Assembly: GCA_014084085.1 (NCBI GenBank)
Contig: NPFB01000074.1
Coordinates: forward strand, 287,563 to 351,562
DNA: 64,000 bases
Direction: 5' to 3'
Source: Hondaea fermentalgiana
Lineage: Eukaryota > Sar > Bigyra > Thraustochytrida > Thraustochytriidae
Positions within the stretch are counted from its first letter, which is position 1; each line of letters opens with the position of its first letter. Positions 1 through 7,907 of the stretch are shown one piece after another. The notes under the pieces are model-generated. The model was not told the origin of the DNA. It made no database searches and saw only the letters and a list, made by a program, of their open reading frames with translations. Made by a program: the position numbers and the translations under genes.

Positions 1-2
1 TG

Positions 3-989
3 GAAGCGGAAAAGGCCGAAAAGGAGGAGGAGAAAGATGATGGCATGCAAGAAGATATGGGAGAAAGCAACGAAAGCTATGCTGAGGAGAAGAACGAGGA
101 TGATGAAGATCAAGATGATGACGAAGAGCAAGAGCAGCAGGAGTTTGAAAACGAAGCCAATGAAGGTGGCGACAAGAAGAAGAGCGGCGAGGCTTCTATG
201 GAGAAAGCTGACTCAATGGCAGCTGAGTTTTCTCTCGCAGGCAAACAAGAAGAAGAAATTGAAAAAGAAGAAGAAGAAGTAGAAGAAGAAGAAGATGATG
301 ATGATGGTGATGAAGCAGAAGAAGAAGATGAATATGGAGAGGAAGAAGGAGAGGAGGAAGAAGAAGACGATGGAGAGGGCAAAGACCAGAGAAAAGAAGA
401 AGACGAAGAAGAGGGTAAAGACCAAGAAGAAAAGAGCGACGGCGGCAACACAAAGGTTCCCGTTGCAACGCCCCCTGCATCCCTCGCTGTCTGCGTTGCG
501 CCTCACTCTCCTCGTATCAAGAGCAAGGATCTTCAAGTGCCCCTCTCTGACTTCACGGGCGCTTTCTCCCCTCAAAGCTCGGAGAAACCACAGTCCAGCA
601 AGGAGCTCTTCCAGTTCACGGACTCGCCAAACCGTGCTGCAAAACGAAGCATTGGCGAGATGGAAGAATCCAAGGAAGAAGACGACGAGTCTCTCGATGA
701 GGATGAAGCGAGTCTGACTTCGTCTCCTCCCAAGAGAATTGCTCGTGAGCCGAGCACGGAGAGCACGTCAATGATCGGTGTCTCCGAAAAAGTCGTCCTT
801 GCCGCAAAAGTTCAACTCACCACGGACGCTGTTCCTTGCGACACAAACGCCAACGAGATTGCCTTGCAAAACTCTGAGACGGCAGAAACAACTGCAGACC
901 ATCTCAAGGCATCCGAATCTGCTCGCACCAAGCTTCTTGCCTTTGTGCGCTCCTTTACGACAAGTCCCAAGCCCCAAGCCGCGGCCTAG
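3..989 (+). CDS. 5'-truncated acidic protein, function unknown
   Basis: The frame is open from the first bases of the window to a TAG at 987-989, so the start codon lies outside. The first ~145 visible residues are almost entirely Glu, Asp and Lys, with acidic runs up to eight long. The remainder is Ser/Pro/Thr-rich and has several Ser-Pro pairs next to basic residues (SPRIK, SPPKR), which look like proline-directed kinase sites. I see no folded domain, signal peptide or membrane segment. The composition would suit a nuclear or chromatin-associated protein, but that is only inference. Many antisense and shifted frames are also open here because of the GAA/GAG repeats; this frame is preferred because its second half has ordinary protein composition and a clean stop. 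It lies head-to-tail with RPC3, 476 bp upstream of it. Confidence 0.65.
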   Translation, partial: EAEKAEKEEEKDDGMQEDMGESNESYAEEKNEDDEDQDDDEEQEQQEFENEANEGGDKKKSGEASMEKADSMAAEFSLAGKQEEEIEKEEEEVEEEEDDDDGDEAEEEDEYGEEEGEEEEEDDGEGKDQRKEEDEEEGKDQEEKSDGGNTKVPVATPPASLAVCVAPHSPRIKSKDLQVPLSDFTGAFSPQSSEKPQSSKELFQFTDSPNRAAKRSIGEMEESKEEDDESLDEDEASLTSSPPKRIAREPSTESTSMIGVSEKVVLAAKVQLTTDAVPCDTNANEIALQNSETAETTADHLKASESARTKLLAFVRSFTTSPKPQAAA

Positions 990-1465
990 GAGGCAAGCTA
1001 ACAAGTCTTAGTTCCCAGCTACGTCTATCTCCTCAAAAACCATGAATTCCAGTGAGACTGATTGATTGTCTGTGAGTGATCCACGAAGCGAATGAACAGT
1101 GATGACAGAGCAAAAGCCTCGAGCAGTCCGCTAGGCCTAGAGCGAGCGAGCGCGAGCTGCTTGAAGTGGCCCGCGCTCGGACAGAGCAAAGGCTGCGCGC
1201 ATCGCTTGCCCTCTCGTCCGCACGTTCGTTTGCTTTCTTTCTCTCCTCTTGCATCGTTGACTCGCGTATTTCGACGTGCAGCGGCTTGTCTAGTTTGATC
1301 GAGTGGCGGTGGCGAAGGAAGCGCACAGAGTGCCAAGCGCGAGGCGCCCGTGGTCCGGCGGCGACGCTGCACACCGAAAGAGGACGGCACAGAGGACAAG
1401 GTCGCCGAGGAAAAGGGAAGGGAAGAAGAGAATAGTGCTTGGACAGACTTTTGAGCAGTAGCATA
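990..1465. other. Intergenic region, 5' flank of RPC3
   Basis: There is no credible gene. A perfect palindrome CTAGGCCTAG sits at 1131-1140 and is followed at once by a GAGC-type tetramer run (1142-1158). Both motifs recur in other 5' flanks of this window. The rest is GC-rich and presumably holds the RPC3 promoter and leader. Confidence 0.6.
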
Positions 1466-3502
1466 ATGCCCAAGAAGAAGGATGCCGTCGATGTCGCGGT
1501 CAAGCATCGCATGAGCCCTCAGATGCTTCACCCGCTGGCAATCGATGTCCTCAAGGACTATTTCGGACCGGTACGTCGCGCAGAGTATCTGGAAATGGGG
1601 CGCGGAATATCATTCAATCGTTGTATTGATGGAAACTAACCATTTTGCCTTGTCGCGACCTGGGAAATGCAGGTGATCGCAGCAGTCGGCCAGGTGCTCT
1701 TGCGCCAAGGCCCCCTCTCCTTCAAGGCCATTCTATTTCAGGCGAAACAGTTCCAACATTCAGGACCGAGATCACAGATGGACGCACCGGGCGTGGATGA
1801 AGCACCAGAAACCGTCTTTCGACAGCTCGACGAGTCCCTCGTACGATCTGCTCTTCTCACTCTCATTCGGCACGACATGGTCACCGTGAGCATCCGTTCT
1901 GCATTGTCAAAAGAAGACCTTTCTGACCCGTTGATGGCGGCGACGCGGACGCCAGATCATGGCGTTTACGCAATCGATCCTCGGCGCATCCTCATGATCC
2001 AACGCACGGCTCTTTTCCAGGGAAATGTGCTCCTCGCGCACGGCGACACGGCACAGTTTATCGTGGAAGAAATGGCTTTGCTTGGATCGGACTCCAAAGA
2101 AGGTGTTCTAGACCACTTTGCACTTCGAATTCTTTGGCGCGAAAACGATCGCGCCAAAGCTCACTACGAAGACATTCTCGAGGAACACAATTGGAACTTT
2201 GCCGAGGCCGAGGCCAACAAAGAGGTCAACGAAAAAGAGCTTCTCGAGAAACCCGTCGCCGCAGCAATCAAGGAGCGCGTTTCACCTGTTTTTGACAAAC
2301 TTGTGCACTATGGTATTCTCGTGCGGCATCGCAAGTTCACAGTCGCCGCGCTCGGAGGCGGTGCTCCCTCGCCCGAGCATGAGGCCGGAAACAATAAACG
2401 TAAGGCGGCCGAGATGGCTGGGCACGAAAATGGAAATGGAAAGGAACCCACCGGGGTGTCTCTTCCCTACGGGACCACACGTCCTATCCCTCTCGACGGC
2501 AAAGCCCCGGTAATTCCGGTCGATAAAGAACGCAAACACGCTACCTGGTACAAGCTCAATTGGAATTACTTCTTGTACGAGTTTCGGGGCCAGCTCGTGG
2601 CGCGATACTGGGGCGACCGTCTCGGATCCAAAGTCGTCGAGGAGATTCTTTTACGCGTTGTTCAACACGATTGCCGTCATTACGGATTGTCTGCAACGGG
2701 CGGCGGCGACCCCTTCATGCTGCGAGACAAGTCCATCTTTGTCAGCGCTGATTTTGACAGCCTTCCGGCCGACGATCCTCTTGCGCAGCTCTTGCGTGAC
2801 GACGCTGACAGAGAAGGCGTTCTGCTGCGAGATCTCTATAGTGAAGTCCTCGCACGTTTGGAACGTCTGTCCAAGCCCGCCAAGGCCAACAGCACCAGTC
2901 TCGTCTCAACACACATTGGTGGCGGTCGAGGAGGCCGCTCGACGCGAACCATCCAAATCGACTACGAAAAGTCCATCGAGCTCGTCAAGAACGAGTGCGC
3001 TCTCCGTCTTATTCAGGATGCGCACGGGCTTCCGGCGCGTCGCATCTTTCGCATGCTGCAAGATCGAGGCGCGTTAGAGCAAAAGGACATTGCCGACCTC
3101 GCGCTCCTTGATCCGCGTGAGGCGCGCTCTACCGTGCACGAGCTCACGTCTGCGGGCTATCTCTACCTTGAGGAAGCGGCCAAGCGTGCTGACATGAACC
3201 CGAACAATACCTCATACCTGTTCCGCGTCAAGGAGCATGCCCTTGACGAGGTTCCAGCGACCGTAGCGCTGCATACTTTGCTAAACTTGCGCGTGAGGCA
3301 GCGGGCCATCCTCGAAACCAACGCAGATCTCCTGCACTCCCAGGAAACCGATACAGACACGAGGAGACTCCCGCAGTACCCGCGCATCATGCGATGCACC
3401 GAGGCTGTCACGACACTGTACCATGCTATTCACGACGTTGACAAGACCGTCATGATTGGTACTTGCTTTTCTGAATTCCACGGCGTTGGCGGCGCGGTTT
3501 AG
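1466..3502 (+). CDS. RPC3: RNA polymerase III subunit RPC3 (RPC82/POLR3C)
   Basis: Two exons, 1466-1570 and 1673-3502, join in phase 0 to give a 644-residue protein. RPC3 is part of the Pol III-specific RPC3-RPC6-RPC7 subcomplex that opens promoters and helps initiation at tRNA and 5S genes in the nucleus. The N-terminal winged helix runs across the splice (LKDYFGP then VIAAVGQVLLRQGPLS), which is the usual start of the RPC82 family. The central conserved block YKLNWNYFLYEFRGQLVARY lies near residue 328. Further winged-helix-like segments follow (DAHGLPARRIFRMLQDRG, DIADLALLDPREARSTVHEL). A Lys/Gly/Asn-rich linker near residues 265-290 is probably disordered. ATG 1466 is chosen because it lies just before the conserved N-terminus; an in-frame TTG upstream adds only non-conserved residues. 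Length fits the family. Confidence 0.9.
1571..1672 (+). other. Intron of RPC3 (102 nt)
   Basis: The donor is GTACGT, the acceptor ATGCAG, and a CTAAC branch site lies in GGAAACTAACC about 35 nt before the acceptor. Removal restores the conserved N-terminal winged helix in phase 0, while reading through brings in unrelated residues and a stop. Confidence 0.9.
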
Positions 3503-3721
3503 CGAAAGTTCGAACTAAGGATGTACGTCGACGACCCGGCGGCCGGCTTCCGCCTCGGCAAGGTTCGCTCGCATACTGTGTCAATTTTTAAAAGAAAAAG
3601 AACTACAGGAAAGAAGCTGCATTCAACATCGCTGGTTGCTCACTTTATTTTAAGAATGGTTCTGGGTAAAAGAAGGGAAGGCAGAAAAAGTCTAATGGTC
3701 GCTGGTGTGGGTGAGAGCAGT
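3503..3721. other. Convergent 3' spacer between RPC3 and the EGF-like gene
   Basis: 219 bp between two stop codons, with A-rich patches (AAAAGAAAAAGAAC) and TTTATTTTAA near 3650 that may serve 3'-end formation on either strand. There is no gene. Confidence 0.6.
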
Positions 3722-4768
3722 TTACTGCAGAGCAGTCTGCGAGGCGCACGCATGTCCGTAGTAGCCAGTGAAGCAAGTGCAAGTACCCAACTCCGAATCG
3801 CACGTGCCGCGGCCAGAGCACACCTTCGACTCCTCCGTGCCAGCGGTTGTGACAGTGTAGTCAATGTCACCAGCGACGATAGCAGTTCCACCATCGCACG
3901 TCAACGGGCCCTTGACCGGCTGCGAACCGGCAGCAGACTTGTCCGAGTAATCCACCGTGATCGCCGGCTGCGTACCAGCGTTATCGGTGGAATCAAAGGT
4001 GATGGCAATGGCAACAGCAGAGGTAAAGGGAGTACCGGCGCCGGTGACGGTAACTGTGACAGACGGAATGACATTGTTCGGGAAAGCTTGAAGAGCCTCT
4101 GTAACTTCCATTGCAGTAAGAGTCTGAATTGCTAGCGGGCGAGTCTCGTGGAGCTGGCCTGTCCAGTCGGTAAACTTGAGGGTGAAGGAGGTGTCATCAA
4201 AAGCGTTGGCGCTGGGCGTAATTGTGATCGTCTGTACTTCATCAACCTGGTCACCGCCGAATCCGCTGCGGAGGGTGAGCGGGTCATCGCCAACAGGGCA
4301 CATTCTCCGTTCGCAGGCTGGGCCCTCGTAGCCAGGATCGCAGAGGCACACCATGGTCTGGTCATGATCCCAAAGAGAATTGTAGGAGCTATCAAATGTC
4401 TCAATCGTCTGACACTGGCCGTGGCCGTTGCAGTCACTAGGGCATTCGTTGCGCTGGCAGGCCTTTCCCGTGAAGCCTTCGTTGCATTCGCACAAACCCG
4501 ACCTGCGGTTGCAGGTACCATTGTCACTGCACTCCGAATAGCCGTGGTTGTCGGTGGCAATCTTGCCACTCGACTTTCCGTACGGGCAGACGCGGTTGGA
4601 GCAGTCCTCAGCGTTGGGGTCGGCGTGCGATCCATAGCATGTGCAGCGATCCCAGGCTCCGCACGAGCCGTAGCCATTGCAGTTACCTGCGCATGCAGCA
4701 TCCGTAGCAGTCAGCAGGCTCGTGACGGCAACTGCCGCAACGACGAGAGCTGAGAGCTTGGTTTGCAT
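3722..4768 (-). CDS. Secreted EGF-like repeat protein
   Basis: A 348-residue protein from ATG 4768, with a clear signal peptide (residues 1-24, MQTKLSALVVAAVAV then LLTATDA) and cleavage probably before ACAGNC. Two cysteine-rich stretches follow (about residues 25-65 and 75-155), with EGF-type spacing such as CECNEGFTGKAC and CLCDPGYEGPAC. A cysteine-poor, Thr/Val-rich, probably beta-rich middle (about 165-300) comes next. The last EGF module (CSGRGTCDSELGTCTCFTG) is near the C-terminus. There is no membrane anchor or ER-retention tail, so export to the medium or cell wall is likely. EGF-like proteins of this layout are common in stramenopiles; the ligand and role are unknown. In-frame TTG 4847-4849 would add 27 residues before the signal peptide and is unlikely. 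The gene converges with RPC3 and has a long gene-free region upstream. Confidence 0.8.
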   Translation of the reverse strand: MQTKLSALVVAAVAVTSLLTATDAACAGNCNGYGSCGAWDRCTCYGSHADPNAEDCSNRVCPYGKSSGKIATDNHGYSECSDNGTCNRRSGLCECNEGFTGKACQRNECPSDCNGHGQCQTIETFDSSYNSLWDHDQTMVCLCDPGYEGPACERRMCPVGDDPLTLRSGFGGDQVDEVQTITITPSANAFDDTSFTLKFTDWTGQLHETRPLAIQTLTAMEVTEALQAFPNNVIPSVTVTVTGAGTPFTSAVAIAITFDSTDNAGTQPAITVDYSDKSAAGSQPVKGPLTCDGGTAIVAGDIDYTVTTAGTEESKVCSGRGTCDSELGTCTCFTGYYGHACASQTALQ

Positions 4769-4962
4769 TTTGACCTTGTTGTTTTTACTCTTTGGCTTGC
4801 TCGCTTTTCGAATTGAGGTTCGTGGCGACGCTTCTGTATTTGGACACAAATGTCATCTTTGTTAGTATTTCGTCCTCGAATTTCATACAAGTGCCGAGTG
4901 AGGGTGATTTTGCATGATGGCGACCAAAACGCCATCGTCGCACATCTTATCTTTGCGAAGCG

Positions 4963-4987
4963 TGCATGCATGCATGCATGCATGCAT
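4963..4987. repeat. (TGCA)n self-complementary repeat
   Basis: About six TGCA units in tandem, about 195 bp upstream of the EGF-like start codon. Each unit is palindromic, so the strand can fold on itself or form alternating purine-pyrimidine DNA. Confidence 0.9.
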
Positions 4988-5043
4988 ACAGACCTCGAGC
5001 GCGAAACAATTAAAGTGCAGCGGTGACAACAAAGCGTACGGCA

Positions 5044-5075
5044 CTCGCTCTCTCGCTCTCTCGCTCTCTCGCTCT
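5044..5075. repeat. CTCGCTCT octamer tandem repeat (about 4 copies)
   Basis: Four near-perfect octamer units of pyrimidine-rich sequence, 276 bp upstream of the EGF-like gene start. Confidence 0.85.
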
Positions 5076-6065
5076 TTCTTACTCTCTTCTCGTCCGTTGC
5101 TGATGTCACGGACGTGGTGCCCTCACCTTGAGCAGCACCCTGCGCTGTCGCGTGTCTTGTTGCGCAATGCAATGCGTCGCACTTACCCGTCCACCAGCGT
5201 GAGCACGCACGAAGCAAGTCTGCCAGGCACGCACAATACTCGAGCGGAATTGCCTGTCTGCTGCTTGATTTCTGGCGGACGCTGACCCTTGCCTTGCCTT
5301 TGCACCTTTCAAATGACCGTTTTGCCTGACTGCGAGCAAAGCTCTTGTGTTGCTTTGCCTTCATGCCTTGCACTGATTCTTCCTGGGGATGGCGCTAATT
5401 AATTAGTTGACTCGCACAGCTCAACGGCCTCGCTCAACGTTCAAGTCCCAGGATTATCGCACCCGATTCTCCCACGGTGTTCTTTCGCACGGCAGTGCAG
5501 GCTGCCGACTTGTCTCTACCTCCGACACGTTCAGAGCAAATCGACTGTAGCGGCTCGTCAATGTTCTCAGTGTACGCTCGACTGCTTTCTACTGAGGCGT
5601 CCAGCTGCGACCCTCCTCTAACGTATCTCCCCTCTCAAGCTCCTCCTGCAGCACTGGCGTTCCTTCAGCGCGATGGGCTCAGAGCGCCCACGTCTCGTGC
5701 GCTCTGGAGAGTCTTGTTTTGCCTACCGGTCGTCCGGGGGTCATTTACTCGTGGATAAGCCTCTAATTACCACTGGGGACTTTCAGGAGGGATAAGAAGC
5801 GTGTTTCCTCAACGGACGTGCAGCATTTGTTCTCCCGCAGCCTCCCTCAGCGAGCTCGGTTTTGGCTCGTAGCCGTTGCCAGCGGAGCGGCACTGCAGCG
5901 TCGGCGCCGAGATGTGAGATGACACGCGAACTCGGAAGCTGCACGCTGGAGCTGCTGCGCGCGAAGGTGACCTTATAAAACTCGCTAGCGACGAGGGAGA
6001 AGAGGATGCTTGAGGCCGCACAAGACACGTATCGATTTTTTAGTCCGTTGAATTTGCTCGTTTTC

Positions 6066-6086
6066 CAAGTTCAAGTTCAAGTTCAA
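6066..6086. repeat. Tandem hexamer CAAGTT repeat
   Basis: More than three tandem copies of CAAGTT. A shorter version of the same hexamer repeat lies at 10594-10610, upstream of the IML2-GOLD gene. Confidence 0.8.
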
Positions 6087-6152
6087 CGCGGAGTTCATGC
6101 ATGCACTGCAGCGTGTTAAGTCCAGGACGAGAGTGAAGCGGGCTATTGATAG

Positions 6153-6176
6153 AGAGGGAGAGAGAGAGAGAGAGAG
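6153..6176. repeat. (GA)n microsatellite
   Basis: An uninterrupted GAGAGA-type tract followed by an AT-rich patch (AATTAATTTTTAAAAAAA), inside the gene-free interval. Confidence 0.85.
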
Positions 6177-7085
6177 AATTAATTTTTAAAAAAAGGGGAG
6201 AGAGCTGCCTCGCGTGAGTAGGGTCAACAGTAGGCGTACGGACGCACGGCGTGTCTGCAAAACAACCAAGGCTCGACCGTTTCATCGCTTTGGAACCACA
6301 GTGCTTTTCGCTGGCAGGTCGGACGAGGGCAAGTGTATGTGTGTGTGCTCGTGTGTTTTCGCAAGGCGCATGAGCTTTATCAAAGGACGCGAACGAAGGC
6401 AGCCTCTGACGGGAGTGGAGTGACACGGTGATGAGGAGATGAGCCAACAAGCACGCGTTGCTGCAGCGAAGCGTATTTCTTGCTACTCGTTGACAAGGTG
6501 GAAACCCGAGGTCCTCGCATCATCAGCTGTCTGTCAACTGATTGACTAACCAACCGACCATCCGGCCGGCCTACCCAATCGGCCGGCCGCCGTCGATCAG
6601 CGGACCTGTGGCCAAGCAGCTAGTTGGCCGGCCGGTCACCCGCTTCGTGGACCCAACGTTTGCTCCGAAGAGCGCTCTTCTTATCTGTTCGACTTTAACA
6701 GCAGCCAAATGAACTGTGCCAGTTGTCTGTTGGACCTTCCATGCTCGCAAGCATAGATGACGAGGAGCCCTCCACCTTCGAATTGTCCTCCAGACGCATG
6801 CTCAGCAAGGTATACACGTACTTTAAGGCAACAATCGTCTATCGACATTTCAAGGCAGCAAGTTGCGCCCGGCATGATGCTGTGCGACGCTGCGCGAAAA
6901 GGCTCACAAAAGAAGCTCGCCAGGGCAAAAGAAGTCACGTCTGCGTCCATGATCCCGAAATTAATTCTGTTTAAGAGACCTATTTCGACTTAGACCGATT
7001 AGATACAAAATGTCTGCCGTTCGATCGCCTCTCTTTCGCTCGCTCGGAGTCAATCCTGATTGGCAACGGCGTCGCGCGCGTCCCA

Positions 7086-7121
7086 GTCGGTCGGTCGGTC
7101 GTTAAGTCGGTCGGTCGGTCG
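7086..7121. repeat. Two (GTCG)n blocks upstream of AP-3 sigma
   Basis: Two GTCG/GGTC tetramer blocks, split by GTTAA, end 97 bp before the AP-3 sigma ATG. This position matches tetramer repeats before several other genes here. Confidence 0.85.
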
Positions 7122-7218
7122 CTGCTCTTGGCGCTCTACAGCAAACGCTCCCAACGAGCAAGCGCGCCCACAAGACGCACACACGCGTTTACTTATTTTC
7201 CACGAGCAAGCAGGCAGG

Positions 7219-7761
7219 ATGATTCGGGGCATCTTCATCGTCAACAACTACGGACAGCCGCGGTGCGTCAAGTTCTACGAGGCGGTCGATGAGGCGACGC
7301 AGCAAATCTTGATCCGAGAGATCTTTCTCTTGGTGTCTAAACGCTCCGACAACGTGTGTAACTTTATGGCCGGCGACAGCCTTTCCGGATCCTGGGGCAA
7401 GGGTACGAAGCTGATCTACCGCCATTATGCAACGCTGTTCTTCGTCTTTGCGTGCGAAGACACTGAGAGCGAACTTGGCATTTTGGACCTGATCCAAGTT
7501 TTCGTCGAAACGCTTGACAAATGCTTCGAGAGCGTGTGCGAGCTCGACCTCATTTTTCACGCGGACAAAGTCCACTATATCTTGGACGAAATTGTCATGG
7601 GCGGCCTCGTGCTTGAGACCAATATGCACGACATCCTGGTCGCTATCAATGAGACAAACAAACTTGAGCGCTCCGCTGAAGATACTTCGCGTTCCGCGAG
7701 TGGGACTGGCGGTGCCGTTACAAAAAAATCTGGACCTTTTGCCGCTTTTTCACGAGGATAG
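7219..7761 (+). CDS. AP3S: AP-3 complex sigma subunit
   Basis: A 180-residue protein from ATG 7219 that begins with the adaptor small-chain signature MIRGIFIVNNYGQPRCVKFY. It continues with RHYATLFFVFACEDTESELGILDLIQVFVETLDKCFESVCELDLIFH and LDEIVMGGLVLETNM, the longin-fold core of clathrin adaptor sigma chains. The wording (VNNYG, VLETNM) points to AP-3 rather than AP-1 or AP-2. AP-3 sorts cargo from endosomes or Golgi to lysosome-related compartments; sigma packs against the delta subunit. Residues ~148-180 are a Ser/Gly/Lys-rich tail, slightly longer than usual. The frame is open upstream of the ATG, but that part is the GTCG repeat and has no homology, so this Met is the start. It converges with the IML2-GOLD gene, 146 bp between stops. 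Confidence 0.92.
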   Translation: MIRGIFIVNNYGQPRCVKFYEAVDEATQQILIREIFLLVSKRSDNVCNFMAGDSLSGSWGKGTKLIYRHYATLFFVFACEDTESELGILDLIQVFVETLDKCFESVCELDLIFHADKVHYILDEIVMGGLVLETNMHDILVAINETNKLERSAEDTSRSASGTGGAVTKKSGPFAAFSRG

Positions 7762-7907
7762 AATAGACGAAACAAATGCGGACATGATTGCAGATGTACG
7801 TTCGGGTCTTTGCATGTTATACGCTTACATCACTGAAAGCAAGAGCAAGAGATTTTTCTCAGGAGAACAAAGAAACAAGATCGCTCAGAAATACCTAAAT
7901 GCTCCTT

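Larger units (their letters stand above)
4769..7218. other. Long gene-free interval between divergent EGF-like and AP-3 sigma genes
   Basis: 2.45 kb with no frame showing recognisable protein sequence; the short open frames at 5477-5758 and 6681-6974 have no conserved features. It holds several simple repeats listed separately. GGCCGGCC-type palindromes cluster at 6561-6640. It may carry promoters for both flanking genes, or a noncoding RNA that cannot be seen from sequence alone. Confidence 0.5.

Noticed and set aside
110..575. Minus-strand open frames opposite the acidic protein
   Set aside because: They are runs of Ser, Phe or Leu from translating a GAA/GAG repeat in reverse, with no protein character.
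3521..4135. Plus-strand open frame opposite the EGF-like gene
   Set aside because: It mirrors a strong minus-strand gene with a signal peptide and EGF cysteines; its own product has no features.
5436..5460. GTTCAAGTCCC as a tRNA B box
   Set aside because: No A box or cloverleaf arms are found upstream at the right distance.
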